A stretch of 64,000 nt of DNA from JAEZBP01 sp963832725 (GCA_963832725.1 CAWHVG010000001.1:1116001-1180000); one strand, 5' to 3'; positions 54,856 to 64,000 are shown, numbered from the stretch's first letter. A program made the numbers and translations. The notes: generated by a model from the sequence alone, not told the origin.

Positions 54856-56991
54856 TCAGCCCACGATCACGCGCGCGTCGATGGCGACCAGGCCCTTTTC
54901 GGTGATCACCAGCGGGTTCAGATCCAGCTCGCGGATCGAAGGGCACGACTCGACCAGGCGCGAGATGCGGAGCAGCACCTCGGCCAGCTCGGCGCGATCG
55001 AGGACGGGGCGGTTGCGCGCGCCGTTCAAGAGCGGCTGGGCGCGGATGCCGTCGATCATGTCCAGCGCGTCGCGACGCGTCAGCGGCACCAAGCGGAAGG
55101 ACACGTCCTTGTAGACCTCCACGAAGACGCCACCCATGCCGACCATCATCATCGGCCCGAAGCTCGGGTCGCGGCTCATGCCGACGATGATCTCCGTCCC
55201 CTTGACCTGCTCTTCCAGCGTGAACCCGTCGATGCGCGCGCCGGGTTGATGCTTCTCGACGTTCTCGCGGATGGAGCGGCAAGCGGCGCGCACGCCCTCG
55301 GCGTCCACCACGTCGAGCACGACGCCGCCGGCGTCCGACTTGTGGATGACGTCGTTGCTGATCAGCTTGACGACGACGGGGTAGCCGAGCCCACCGGCGA
55401 GCTTCACCGCCTCGTCCGCGTCGCGCGCCGAGCCGCCGCGGTTGTAGCGCACGCCCGCCGCCTCGAGGATGGAACGGGCCAGCGCCAGATCGGTGTTGGC
55501 CACCCCGGCCTCGACGGAGCGTCCGACCAGCGCGCTCGCCTTTTCGAGATCCGGCGGGGGCAGGCGCGAGAGCTCCGGCATCGGCGCCTCGTCACGCATC
55601 ACCCACGCGCCCCGCCGCGCCAGCGCGCCCATCGCGCTCACGGCCATCTCCGGCATGTTGAACTCGGGGATGCCGTGCGCGTCGAGGTAGCTCCCTTCCT
55701 CGGTGCCGATCAGCCCGATGAAGCTGGCCAGGAGCGGCTTCTGCCACTCGGGGCTGGCCTGCGCGTGGGCGATGGCCTCGGCGGTCTCTTTCGGCGCCGT
55801 CATGGCCTGCACGGTCATGATCAGCACGATGCCGTCCACCTCGGACGCCGCGCCGAGGATGTTCAGCGCGTCGCGGTAGCGCTCCGGCGTCGCGTCGCCG
55901 ATGACGTCGACCGGGTTGTTGCGCGACCACACCGGCGGCAACACCTCGTCGAGCGCCTTCATGGTCGCCTCGCTCAGCTCGGCGAGGACCAGGCCGTGCT
56001 TGGCGCAGGCATCGGCCGCCAGCACGCCGGGGCCGCCCGCGTTGGTGACGATGGCCACGCGCGGGCCCGCCGCCGGAGGCTGGGTGGAGAGCGCCCGCGA
56101 CCAGCTCATGAAGTCGCTCAGCGAGTGCGCCTGCTGGATGCCGGCCTGCGCGAACGCGGCGTCGTAGGCGGCGGTGGCGCCGGCCAGGCTCCCGGTGTGG
56201 CTCGAGGCCGCCTTCGCGCCGGCGGCGGTGGTCCCGCCCTTGATGGCGACGACCGGCTTCTTCATCGCCACCTCGCGCGCGACCGGGAGGAAGCGCGCCG
56301 GGTCGTGGATGGCCTCCACGTAGAGCGCGATGGCCTTCGTCTCCTCGTCCTCGGCGAACCAGCGGAGGATGTCCTGATCGTCGACGTCGCTCTTGGCGCC
56401 GAGGCTGACCGCCGCCGACAGGCCGAAGCGCTCCCGCTGCGCGTAGCTGATCATGCCCGTCACCAGCGCGCCCGACTGGCTGAGGAGGCCGATCCCACCC
56501 GCCGGCGGCGCGCCGGCGGCGAAGCTCGCGTTCAGCCGGCGCGAGGGGCGCATCACGCCGAGGCAGTTGGGCCCGATGACCCGCATCCCGAGCCCGCGCG
56601 CCACCTCGGCGACCTCGTCCTGGAGCGCCTTGCCCTCGGCGCCCATCTCCGCGAAGCCGGCGCTGATCACGATCACGCCCTTGGCGCCGAGCTGCCCGGC
56701 CTCCTCGACCACGCCCTTCACGAAGCGCGGCGGGATGGCGATCACCACGAGATCGATGGGCTCGCCGACGTCCGAGAGCGCGCAGAAGACCTTCTGGCCG
56801 AGGATCTCCCCGCCCTTGCGGTTCACCGGATAGACCGGGCCGGGGAAGCCGTCGCCGCGCTCGCCGCCGTGCATGCCGCCCAAGAGCAGGTTCTTCAGGA
56901 GCGCGTGGCCCACCGAGTCCACGTCGCGGCTGGCGCCGACCACCGCGACCGAGCGCGGCACGAAGAACGGGTCGAGAGTGTGGTCGGTCAT
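54856..56991 (-). CDS. ADP-forming acyl-CoA synthetase (acetyl-CoA synthetase, fused alpha-beta)
   Basis: A 711-residue fused enzyme. The CoA-binding Rossmann domain comes first (FVPRSVAVVGASRDVDSVGH; VIAIPPRFVKGVVEEAGQLGAKGVIVISAGFAE; VIGPNCLGVMRPS). The ligase-CoA domain has the phosphorylated His in ASSHTGSLAG near residue 275. The C-terminal ATP-grasp half has SILEAAGVRYNRGG, YPVVVKLISNDVIHKSDAGGV and MMMVGMGGVFVEVYKD. Enzymes of this type convert acyl-CoA, ADP and phosphate to acid, CoA and ATP, or the reverse. No GNAT domain is fused, unlike Pat/AcuA-type relatives. AGGAGG precedes the start at 56991. It is divergent from the pyrophosphatase gene. Confidence 0.9.
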   Translation of the reverse strand: MTDHTLDPFFVPRSVAVVGASRDVDSVGHALLKNLLLGGMHGGERGDGFPGPVYPVNRKGGEILGQKVFCALSDVGEPIDLVVIAIPPRFVKGVVEEAGQLGAKGVIVISAGFAEMGAEGKALQDEVAEVARGLGMRVIGPNCLGVMRPSRRLNASFAAGAPPAGGIGLLSQSGALVTGMISYAQRERFGLSAAVSLGAKSDVDDQDILRWFAEDEETKAIALYVEAIHDPARFLPVAREVAMKKPVVAIKGGTTAAGAKAASSHTGSLAGATAAYDAAFAQAGIQQAHSLSDFMSWSRALSTQPPAAGPRVAIVTNAGGPGVLAADACAKHGLVLAELSEATMKALDEVLPPVWSRNNPVDVIGDATPERYRDALNILGAASEVDGIVLIMTVQAMTAPKETAEAIAHAQASPEWQKPLLASFIGLIGTEEGSYLDAHGIPEFNMPEMAVSAMGALARRGAWVMRDEAPMPELSRLPPPDLEKASALVGRSVEAGVANTDLALARSILEAAGVRYNRGGSARDADEAVKLAGGLGYPVVVKLISNDVIHKSDAGGVVLDVVDAEGVRAACRSIRENVEKHQPGARIDGFTLEEQVKGTEIIVGMSRDPSFGPMMMVGMGGVFVEVYKDVSFRLVPLTRRDALDMIDGIRAQPLLNGARNRPVLDRAELAEVLLRISRLVESCPSIRELDLNPLVITEKGLVAIDARVIVG

Positions 56992-57230
56992 GCGTCGGTC
57001 CTCCTCGGGAGCGGGCAGAGGATGCGCCGAGCGAGCGTGAGGGCGCAACCGCGACTCCCGCCCGCATTCGCGTCCGAGCCGGTCACGAAAGCCGGAGGGG
57101 CGTGACAGCTCGCGCTCCGGAGCGCGGGCTCGACTCGCGCGCTCGGTTACCAAATCGGGGCGCGCCCCGACGCGCTTCGGTTTGCGTGAACAGAGCCCCA
57201 GTCCTACCTCTCGCCTTCGGAGGTGCCCGC

Positions 57231-57783
57231 ATGGTTCATCCCTGGCACGACCTGCCCAATCCGCTGATGGGTATCGACGATGGCTTCAACGTCGTGATCG
57301 AGATCCCGAAGGGGTCCAAGGTCAAGTACGAGCTCGACAAGCCGTCCGGCCTGCTGCGGGTGGACCGCATCCTCTACAGCGCCGTCCACTACCCGGCCAA
57401 CTACGGCTTCCTACCTCGCTCCTACTGCGCGGACGGAGACCCACTCGACGTCCTGGTGTTGGGCAACGAGCCGGTCGTACCGCTCAGCATGATGCTCGCG
57501 AGGGCGGTGGGCGTCGTCTACATGGAGGATCAGGGGATGCGCGACGACAAGGTCATCGCCGTGCACGTCCACGATCCGGCGTTCGAGGACTACAACGACC
57601 TCGAGCAGCTCCCGAAGCACACGATGCGCGAGTATCCAGCGCTTCTTCGAGGACTACAAGACGCTCGAGAACAAGAGCGTGAAGGTGGCGGAGATGGGCG
57701 GCGCCAGCGACGCAGTGCGGGTCGTGCGCGCAGCCCTCGAACTCTACCAGACCGAGGAGAATCGCCTACGCGGCTGGCGCTGA
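57231..57783 (+). CDS. ppa: Inorganic pyrophosphatase, family I (one frameshift in this sequence)
   Basis: About 183 residues after repair, the normal size for a bacterial soluble PPase. FNVVIEIPKGSKVKYELDK (metal/PPi-binding), YPANYGFLPRSYCADGDPLDVLVL (signature D-x-D-P-x-D-x-L) and MRDDKVIAV are all present. The frame breaks at 57632-57636, where GAGTATCC stands for GAGATCC. Restoring GATC gives MREIQRFFEDYKTLENK, the usual C-terminal helix, and the end YQTEENRLRGWR with TGA at 57781-57783. It hydrolyses PPi to drive biosynthesis and is expected to be essential, so a real null mutation is very unlikely. GGAGG lies nine bases before the ATG. Confidence 0.93.
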
Positions 57784-57802
57784 GCGGCTGGCGCTGAGGG
57801 CC

Positions 57803-58634
57803 TCAGCCGTTCTCGGGCTCGACCGCCACCGGCTCGTGGACCGCCCGCGGGCTTCGAAAGCCGGCCGCGTGCCGGTGACCGCCTCCGCCGAAGCGGGCCG
57901 CGATTCTCGGACACGTCCACGTGGGCCGGGTTCTCGCGCGAGGAGCGCAGCGAGTAATGGTAGCCGTCCGGCCCCTCGGTCCAGGTCACCGAGAAGGGCG
58001 CGGACTCCGCCAGCACATGGCCGATCTCGGACGTCTCGGTGGTCGCGTTCACGGCGGGCACGACGTGGCCTGCCAGGCGCACCATCGCCGCGTGCCGCAC
58101 GTGATCGGCCACTACCCGATCGACGTACGCCAGGATGGCGCGCCCCCGCTCGGCGACGACGGCGAGGGGCTCGGCCGCCAACCGATCCCAGGCCGCGAGC
58201 TCGAAGTCGATGGTCCTCGACCACGCGCTCACGGCGCGGCTGTCGGGCAGCGCCCATCGCCAGAGATCGCGATCCTCCACGTAGTCGACGAGCCAGGGTC
58301 GCGGCTGACCAGGAAAATAGTGATCCCAGGCCATCCCGGCGCCCGAGCGCTCCATGTCGAAGCGCGCGAAGGGGAGACCGGCGAGATCGCGCTCGGCGCT
58401 TCGATGGTGATCGAGGACGAGCAGGCTGGCCGCGTCGGCGTGCATGGCCGAGAGCTTCTGCCGCCGATAGCTGAAATCGAGGATCACCACATCGCGACCG
58501 CGCACGTCCGGCGGGTCCTCGCCATGGCGCGCCGCGACCAGCTCGCAACGACCGCCATGATGTCGGTGCGCGACCCAGGCGGCCGTGAACCCGTCCGCAC
58601 AGCGGGCGTGGTAGACGATGAGAGGGAGGCTCAT
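57803..58634 (-). CDS. DHH-family phosphoesterase (one frameshift in this sequence)
   Basis: About 276 residues after repair. VYHARCADGFTAAWVAH is the DHH motif I with Asp (C-A-D-G form); VVILDFSYRRQKL is motif II; LLVLDHHRSAERDL holds Asp-His-His; motif IV follows as LVDYVEDRDLW. The DHHA1-like C-terminal domain appears only after restoring GATC at 57902-57906 (GAATC on the coding strand): SEIAARFGGGGHRHAAGF, with its G-G-G-H nucleotide-binding loop. The stop then falls at 57803. Members degrade oligoribonucleotides or cyclic dinucleotides, or hydrolyse PAP; this one is closest to the short DHH/oligoribonuclease-like type. It faces the pyrophosphatase gene with a 19-bp gap. Confidence 0.88.
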
Positions 58635-58780
58635 GGGCCCGCAGCCTGCCACGGAAGCAGCCGCGCGCCGACGGGGCAGGCGGGCCCGGCATCGAACGTA
58701 GCCCGCACACGGCGCTGCGGATCGCGCTCCCATCGCGTCGACGCTCTGGCACAATGCTCACCGGAGGACGTTTGCTTCAC

Positions 58781-60327
58781 ATGGACCCCGGTCGTTCGCG
58801 TGCGCACGCGCTGATCGAGCCGCTGCCCGTGCCGGCGATCGTGACCCAAGAGGGCCGATGCATCGCCGTGAACCGCTCCTACCTGAAGCTGATCGGCATC
58901 GAAGAATCGGCGATCCTGGGTCGCAGCGCGTTCGAGCTGCTCGATGAGCTGGTGGTGAGCGCGGACCGGCGCTTGGTCGAGAGCGCCGCGACCCGCGTCC
59001 ACGCGTCCGGTCACTTCTGGTGCCGCCTGCGCGACACCCACGGGCGCGAGCTGCCGCTGCGCGTGGTCTGGTGGGAGGGGCCCGAGGAGGGACAACGGCT
59101 GACGTTCTTCTTCGACGCCGCGCCGGAGGCGTTCGGGCGCGCCTTCGCCGACTCGCTGGCGCGCGCGGCCGGTTCGCTCGGATCCTGCGCGACGGAGGAG
59201 GAGGTGCTCGAGCGAGGCTGCGACGCCCTCGCCGCCCGCGAGCTGACGGCGACCGTTCTTCTCATCTCGAAAGGCGACCCGTTGCTACGCTACGGGCCGA
59301 CCCGCTCCCCACGTCTCATCCAGGAACGCCGCTTCGAGCAGAGCCGCCCGCCGCGGGTCCTCCTCGAGGCCCTCAACCCCGACTTCGCGCAGCGCCGCGC
59401 GGCGTTCTTCCAAGACGGGATACGGTTGGTGCGCGATGCGTACCCCGAGCCGGTTCGCGAGGACGTCCTGCGCGTGCTGCCCTCGGAGCGCATGGTGCAG
59501 GCGCCGCTCTTCGTGGACGGCGAGCCCTACGGTGCGCTGGTGGTCACGGGAGACCTGCTCACACCGCTCTCTGCGGCCGCCATCGAGCTCTTCGCGGAGC
59601 TGATTCGTGCGTGCGATTCGAGAACGTGCGGCTGCGGCGCGCGAAGGTGGAGAACGAACGCTTGGCGGCGCTCGGCGAAGCGGCGGCGGTGATGGCGCAC
59701 GAGGTCCGCAACCCCGTCGCCGCGCTGCTCAACGCCGCATCGCTCCTGTCGCGGAACCCGCCGGACGCGGAGGCGCGCGAGACGGTGGTCCGCATCATCG
59801 CCGAGGAGGCGATGCGGCTCGAGAGGCTGGTCGCGGATTTCCTTGCCCTCGGACGGCCCTTTCAGCCCCGGCCGACGGCGGTCGCCCTCGAAGCGCTGCG
59901 GGACCATGCGCTCACGCTACTGACGCGGAGCGGTCACGCCGAGGGGGCCCGCTTCGAGACGGTGGAACCGGCGTCGCCGATGCGCGTTCACGCCGACGGC
60001 GACCTGCTCCAGCTCGCGGTGACGAACGTGATCCGCAATGCCGCGCAGTCCTCGGAACGCGGCCGCGTGCGCATCTCCTTCGACGAGACGGAGAGCGCGT
60101 GCGCGCTGATCATCGAAGACGACGGGAACGGCTTCTCCGACGAAGCCTCCCGCCGGGCCGGCGAGCCCTTCTTCACCACCCGACCCACCGGCACCGGCGT
60201 CGGGCTGGCCGTGGTCCATCGGGTGCTCGACGTGAGCGGCGGCAGGCTCGAGGTCGGGCGCTCGAGCGAGCTCTCGGGCGCTCGTGTGGCGCTGTGGCTC
60301 CCGCGAGCCCGCGACGAGGACGAATGA
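58781..60327 (+). CDS. PAS-GAF sensor histidine kinase (two frameshifts in this sequence)
   Basis: About 514 residues after repair (523 if ATG 58754 is used). PAS domain (PVPAIVTQEGRCIAVNRSYLKLIGIEESAILGRSAFELLDE, residues 10-110), GAF-like domain (about 130-285) and kinase core: H-box VMAHEVRNPVAALLNAASLL, N-box NVIRNAAQSS, G1 DDGNGF and G2 TGTGVGLAVVHRV. The frame breaks twice close together, at GATTC 59602-59606 and 59615-59619. Reading both as GATC gives ELIVRAIENVRLRRAKVENERLAALGEAA, the natural link from GAF to H-box. There is no membrane helix; it is a soluble sensor. No response regulator is adjacent; a Ser/Thr kinase gene follows 42 bp later, suggesting cross-talk. Confidence 0.88.
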
Positions 60328-60369
60328 GATGGCCGTCGGCGGTCGCGCTGCGTGGCTCGAGGGGCTCGC

Positions 60370-62526
60370 GTGACGGTTGACCGCCAAGTGGCTTCGCGAG
60401 AGATTGGTCGCGTGGGAGAAGAGCCGACGCGCTTCGGGCCTTATCGCGTCGTACGGGAGCTCGGCGCCGGCGGCATGGGTGCCGTGTGGGAGGCCGTCCA
60501 CGAGAAGCTCGACAAGCGCGTCGCGGTAAAGACGCTGCACGGCGGCATCGCCGAGAACCCGGACGCGGTGAAGCGTTTCATGCGCGAGGGCCGGGCCGCC
60601 TCACGCATCCGCCATCCGCACATCGTCGACGTGACGGACGTCGGGGTCGAGCGCGGGCAGCCCTACCTCGTCATGGAGTTCTTGGCTGGCGAGCCGCTCT
60701 CCGACGCGATTGAGCGGGAGCGCGGGCTCTCCATCGCGAAGACCGTCGAGGTCGCGCTCCCCGTCGCGGACGCACTGCACACCGCGCATCTCGCAGGCGT
60801 GGTGCACCGCGACCTCAAGCCGGACAACATCTTCCTGACGCGCGACCGCCGGGGCGACCTCCACCCCATCGTGCTCGACTTCGGCATCTCGAAGCTGGAA
60901 GAGGACGGCGAAGCTCGGCTGACACAGACGCGGCAGGTGATGGGGACGCCCTACTACATGTCTCCGGAGCAGGCTCGCGGCGCCAAGGGGATCGACGCGC
61001 GCAGCGATCAGTTCTCCTTCGGGCTCGTGCTCTACGAGTGCCTCTCGGGCCAGCGCGCGGTCGAGGGCGACACCGTGCTCGAGGTCATCCACAAGATCGC
61101 GACCGGCGCGTTCGCACCGCTCTCGGAGCTCTGCCCGGATCTGCCCGCCGCGCTCCGCGACGCAGTGGAGCGGATGATCGCGCCGGAGCGCGACGAGCGC
61201 TTCGCCAACATGGAGGAGGTCGCACGAGCGCTCCTGCCCTTCGCCGAAGCGCCGGTGCGCGCGCGGTGGGAGCGCGTGTTCACGCGGGCGGACGAGCTCG
61301 CCCAGACCGGTCTCGCGCAGAGCAGCCCCGCCCAGATCAGCCCCGCGCAGGAGAGCCTCGTCGAGACCGGCCTCGCCGCGACGGGTCTCGCCCAGCCGCC
61401 TGGCGCCACGCCGACCGCACCCACGCCTCCCTCGAAGTCTCGGTCCGGTGTGTGGATTGGGATTGGGGCCGCGGTGACGGTGGGGCTCGGCCTGGTGGCC
61501 TTTCAGCTCCTCGGCCCCGACGCTCCCGAGACCGGCTCGAGGGCGTCACACGCGGCGACGGAACCACCGCCGACGACGTCGTCCGAGCGGGCGACGCCCG
61601 GGCCCCCACGACCCGCACCGGATCCGGTGCAGGTTCGCGTTCGAGCGATCCCCCCGGATGCCACGCTCTTCCTCGACGGGGAGCGCGTCGGACGCGGGCG
61701 GCTCGATCGGACGCTACCGCAGGACGGCACCACGCATGTGCTCGAGATCCGCGCCGACGGCTACATCCCAACGCGCATCGAGCTCGTGGACCTGGCGCCC
61801 CCCTCGTCGATTGCGCTGGAAACGGCGCCGCAGGATCACCAGGGCGCCCTCGCGCCACGCCGCTTCACGATGACGGAACGAGGTCTCGTCCCCGTCCCGG
61901 ACGATGCCCAGCCGGACGAGAGCCAGCCGGACGAGAGCCAGCCGGACGAGAGCCAGCCGGACGAGAGCCAGCCGGACGAGAGCCAGCCGGACGAGAGCCA
62001 GCCGGACGAGAGCCAGCCGGACGAGAGCCAGCCGGACGAGAGCCAGCCGGACGAGAGCCAGCCGGACGAGAGCCAGCCGGACGAGAGCCAGCCGGACGAG
62101 AGCCAGCCGGACGAGAGCCAGCCGGACGAGAGCCAGCCGGACGAGAGCCAGCCGGACGAGAGCCAGCCGGACGAGAGCCAGCCGGACGAGAGCCAGCCGG
62201 ACGAGAGCCAGCCGGACGAGAGCCAGCCGGACGAGAGCCAGCCGGACGAGAGCCAGCCGGACGAGAGCCAGCCGGACGAGAGCCAGCCGGACGAGAGCCA
62301 GCCGGACGAGAGCCAGCCGGCGAGGCGCGCCCGCGCCGGCCAGGTCAGGAGCGGAGCGACGAGCCGCCCGCGGGAGCCCGCGCACGACGAGGTGTCCGAA
62401 TCTGCCGACCACGCCCCGGCACGCCCACGCGCCGACACCGCCCACGTCGCTCGGCCCGACTCGCCTGCCGACTCGGCCGAGCCCGCGGCGCGCGTCGGCG
62501 CGAACGGCGCCCCGATCCTTCGTTGA
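60370..62526 (+). CDS. Hanks-type Ser/Thr kinase with PEGA-like domain and 27 QPDES-type repeats
   Basis: A 718-residue membrane kinase. Catalytic domain (residues about 20-280): ELGAGGMGAVWEA, Lys in RVAVKTLHG, HRDLKPDNIFL, LDFGISK and GTPYYMSPEQARG, all canonical. A helix-rich Ser/Gln-Pro linker leads to the trans-membrane segment (VWIGIGAAVTVGLGLVAFQLL, near 365), then an outer PEGA-type domain (RVRAIPPDATLFLDGERVGRG, then HVLEIRADGYIPTRIELVDL). After it come 27 identical Gln-Pro-Asp-Glu-Ser units and a basic tail. The repeats would form a long, acidic, probably phosphorylatable or extended stalk. GTG 60370 with GAGGGG just upstream is preferred to GTG 60352. It lies directly behind a sensor histidine kinase gene. 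Confidence 0.9.
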   Translation: MTVDRQVASREIGRVGEEPTRFGPYRVVRELGAGGMGAVWEAVHEKLDKRVAVKTLHGGIAENPDAVKRFMREGRAASRIRHPHIVDVTDVGVERGQPYLVMEFLAGEPLSDAIERERGLSIAKTVEVALPVADALHTAHLAGVVHRDLKPDNIFLTRDRRGDLHPIVLDFGISKLEEDGEARLTQTRQVMGTPYYMSPEQARGAKGIDARSDQFSFGLVLYECLSGQRAVEGDTVLEVIHKIATGAFAPLSELCPDLPAALRDAVERMIAPERDERFANMEEVARALLPFAEAPVRARWERVFTRADELAQTGLAQSSPAQISPAQESLVETGLAATGLAQPPGATPTAPTPPSKSRSGVWIGIGAAVTVGLGLVAFQLLGPDAPETGSRASHAATEPPPTTSSERATPGPPRPAPDPVQVRVRAIPPDATLFLDGERVGRGRLDRTLPQDGTTHVLEIRADGYIPTRIELVDLAPPSSIALETAPQDHQGALAPRRFTMTERGLVPVPDDAQPDESQPDESQPDESQPDESQPDESQPDESQPDESQPDESQPDESQPDESQPDESQPDESQPDESQPDESQPDESQPDESQPDESQPDESQPDESQPDESQPDESQPDESQPDESQPDESQPDESQPDESQPDESQPARRARAGQVRSGATSRPREPAHDEVSESADHAPARPRADTAHVARPDSPADSAEPAARVGANGAPILR
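61911..62315 (+). repeat. Twenty-seven perfect 15-bp tandem repeats
   Basis: Unit gccggacgagagcca from 61911 to 62315 (405 bp) with no base difference seen. It encodes Pro-Asp-Glu-Ser-Gln in frame. Perfect identity over 27 copies implies recent amplification or active homogenisation, and copy number is likely to vary between strains. Short-read assembly would collapse this tract. Confidence 0.97.
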
Positions 62527-62570
62527 TCCGCGTGGGACGCGAGCGGCCCCGCATCCGTCCGCGCAAGGGA

Positions 62571-62855
62571 TCAATCGTGGACGATCATCACGGTGCCGTG
62601 GTCCTCGACGATGCGGACCGTCTCACCGTCGCCACAGCTCCCTCCGGCGGACTGCCCGTCGTCGCTCCGAGCGCGGATGCGGCCGTCGTCGATGGACGTC
62701 GTCGTGTGCGAGCCGACCCGCTGATTGCTCGTGTTCCCGCTCTCGACGGTGAACGAGTACGAAGTCTCGTTCCGGATGGTGCATCGGGCCGAGGCCACCG
62801 ACGAGAAGGCGGCGGTCGTGGCGAGCAAGGTCCCGGCGACGATCAAGATGCGCAT
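62571..62855 (-). CDS. Small secreted protein
   Basis: A 94-residue protein with a Sec signal peptide (MRILIVAGTLLATTAAFSSVASA, cleavage near ASA-RC). The mature 70 residues include CTIRNETSYSFTVESGNTSNQRVGSH and end VRIVEDHGTVMIVHD, a beta-rich pattern with two cysteines that could pair. GGAGGACAGGGGA precedes the start. No family recognised; a small beta-sandwich outside the cytoplasm is likely. Confidence 0.7.
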   Translation of the reverse strand: MRILIVAGTLLATTAAFSSVASARCTIRNETSYSFTVESGNTSNQRVGSHTTTSIDDGRIRARSDDGQSAGGSCGDGETVRIVEDHGTVMIVHD

Positions 62856-63038
62856 TCCCCTGTCCTCCTTCTTCGCTATGGCGGCGCCGCACCGAGTCGC
62901 GCGGCCCGCAGCAACCTCCTACGGCCTCACACGCGCGAGCTTCCCCGCCGCGTCCGGGAGACCGTTGGAGCGCCCGAAGGTGCGCGTCGTGTGCCGACGC
63001 GTGTACTCTGGAGCCCTCCCGCCTCCCTCGAGAGCCCG

Positions 63039-64000
63039 ATGAATCAAAGCTTCCGACATCTCCTCTTCGCCTGCGCCGTCGCGAGCCTGCTCGCCCCTTC
63101 GAGCGCTGCGCTGGCCGCGCCTCTCCTGCAGGGCCTGGGCGGCCCGGCAGGCTTCGGCACCGGCAACCTGCCGGCGAACGACGATGGTTCCAGCGACGCG
63201 ATCGACGTCCACCGCGCGTTCCCCGACGGCCTGCAGTTCTTCGGCAGCAGCTTCACCGAGCTGTGGGTGAACAACAACGGGAACATCTCCTTCGGCGGCT
63301 CCAACGGCACGTTCACGCCGCAGGCCTTCCCCGTCGCTTCGCTGCGGATGATCGCGCCCTGGTGGGGCGACGTCGACACCCGCGGCGGCGGCGCGCCGAG
63401 TCGAAACGGCGTCTACTGGTCCATCACGCCCGGCCAGTTCGTCGCCACCTGGCACAACGTCGGCTACTTCTCCAGCCACGACGATCTCCAGAACGACTTC
63501 CAGCTCATCCTCAGCGCGGCCGGACCGGGCGTCGGCGACTTCGACGTCGAGTTCCGATACAACCGCTGCGAGTGGACCACCGGCGACGCCAGCGGAGGCA
63601 CGAACGGCTTCGGCGGCACGCCCGCGCAGGCCGGGTTCGACGCCGGAAACCTCCACGACTACACGGCGCTGCCCGGCTCACTGACCCGGCGCATCCTGGA
63701 GCTCTGCAACACGTCCAACGTGGGCATGACGGGCGTGTGGCGCTTCGCGATCCGTGGCGGCGAGGTGACCTGCCCGGGCGTCGGCGACGCGTGCGACACC
63801 GGACAGCCCGGCGTCTGCGGGCCGGGCACCCGCATGTGCGTCTCGATGGACGCGTCGCGTTGCGTCGGCACCACCATGCCGAGCGACGAGGTCTGCAACG
63901 GGCAGGACGACGACTGCGACGGCTCGGTCGACGAGGACATCTCGTCCGCGACCTGCGGCGTCGGCGCGTGCGAGACGACGGTCGCGATGTGCGTGAACGG
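63039..64000 (+). CDS. Nidogen-like (NIDO) secreted protein with MopE-like motif, 3' end outside the window
   Basis: The ATG at 63039 opens a signal peptide (residues 1-27, ending ALAAP). Residues about 65-225 form a NIDO-type domain: ELWVNNNGNISFGG, MIAPWWGDVDTRGGG, FVATWHNVGYF, FQLILSAAGPGVGDFDVEFRYNRCEW and FGGTPAQAGFDAG. Then Cys-rich segments (CDTGQPGVCGPGTRMC) and the MopE/putative metal-binding motif EVCNGQDDDCDGSVDED begin. The frame is still open at the last base. Such proteins are large, secreted and often carry a MYXO-CTERM-type anchor; here the tail is not seen. Confidence 0.85.
   Translation, partial: MNQSFRHLLFACAVASLLAPSSAALAAPLLQGLGGPAGFGTGNLPANDDGSSDAIDVHRAFPDGLQFFGSSFTELWVNNNGNISFGGSNGTFTPQAFPVASLRMIAPWWGDVDTRGGGAPSRNGVYWSITPGQFVATWHNVGYFSSHDDLQNDFQLILSAAGPGVGDFDVEFRYNRCEWTTGDASGGTNGFGGTPAQAGFDAGNLHDYTALPGSLTRRILELCNTSNVGMTGVWRFAIRGGEVTCPGVGDACDTGQPGVCGPGTRMCVSMDASRCVGTTMPSDEVCNGQDDDCDGSVDEDISSATCGVGACETTVAMCVN

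Noticed and set aside
61714..62574. Minus-strand open frame of Leu-Ala-Leu-Val-Arg repeats opposite the kinase repeats
   Set aside because: It is the antisense reading of the 15-bp repeats. The plus-strand gene has a complete kinase domain and a proper start.

Overview
The window comes from a high-GC (around 70% by eye) Gram-negative bacterium that looks like a myxobacterium of the Polyangiales/Sandaracinus type. The signs are a MYXO-CTERM-like C-terminal anchor (12281-13345), several Hanks-type Ser/Thr kinases with trans-membrane tails, many Cys-rich or Asp-rich lipoproteins, a nidogen-like/MopE-like secreted protein, and an M2 (ACE-like) lipoprotein peptidase. No rRNA, tRNA, CRISPR array, phage or plasmid replication gene was recognised.

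Layout. 1-5.7 kb: end of a parvulin isomerase, a stand-alone FliG-C-like protein, a TldD/PmbA metalloprotease, a FIST sensor protein and two exported proteins. 5.9-9.8 kb: methyltransferase, quinone-type oxidoreductase, Ser/Thr kinase, response regulator. 9.9-12 kb: OmpR-type two-component pair. 12.3-20.4 kb: MYXO-CTERM-like protein, MATE exporter, a glutaredoxin-fold protein without its catalytic cysteines, a hairpin MITE-like element, an ACE-like peptidase and a beta-lactamase-family serine hydrolase. 20.4-24.9 kb: operon for a two-subunit biotin-dependent acyl-CoA carboxylase (methylcrotonyl-CoA type) plus a SpoU rRNA methyltransferase. 25-31.5 kb: a membrane protein with a 96-bp duplication, a HAD phosphatase whose 3' end is serially copied downstream, an McrBC modification-dependent restriction system, and a decayed HNH gene with 40-bp hairpin repeats. 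31.6-41.4 kb: VOC protein, winged-helix regulator, Ser/Thr kinase, a PEGA/TPR-lipoprotein pair, large Cys-rich lipoproteins. 41.4-44.9 kb: di-iron oxygenase / MerR / flavin-2Fe-2S reductase operon behind a TTGACA-17-CATAAC promoter. 45-52.8 kb: universal stress protein, MepA-like endopeptidase, and a translationally coupled desaturase-P450-membrane protein-GT2 operon that may tailor a carotenoid or lipid. 53-64 kb: LysR regulator, ADP-forming acyl-CoA synthetase, inorganic pyrophosphatase, DHH phosphoesterase, PAS-GAF histidine kinase followed by a Ser/Thr kinase with 27 perfect pentapeptide repeats, and a nidogen-like protein running off the end.

Two patterns cut across the gene list. First, fifteen small insertions that break otherwise well-conserved frames all fall exactly at GATC words, which appear as GATTC/GAATC, GGATC, GGAATC or GTATC. 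Collapsing each to GATC restores a full-length, family-typical protein. The simplest reading is systematic indel error at a modified GATC site, so the affected genes (including pyrophosphatase, McrB, McrC, P450, DHH, histidine kinase) are probably intact in the cell. Second, short tandem repeats with a 15-bp unit recur at seven unrelated loci, both in coding sequence (always frame-preserving) and in leaders/spacers. At two genes the repeated unit is the gene's own 3' end including the stop codon.
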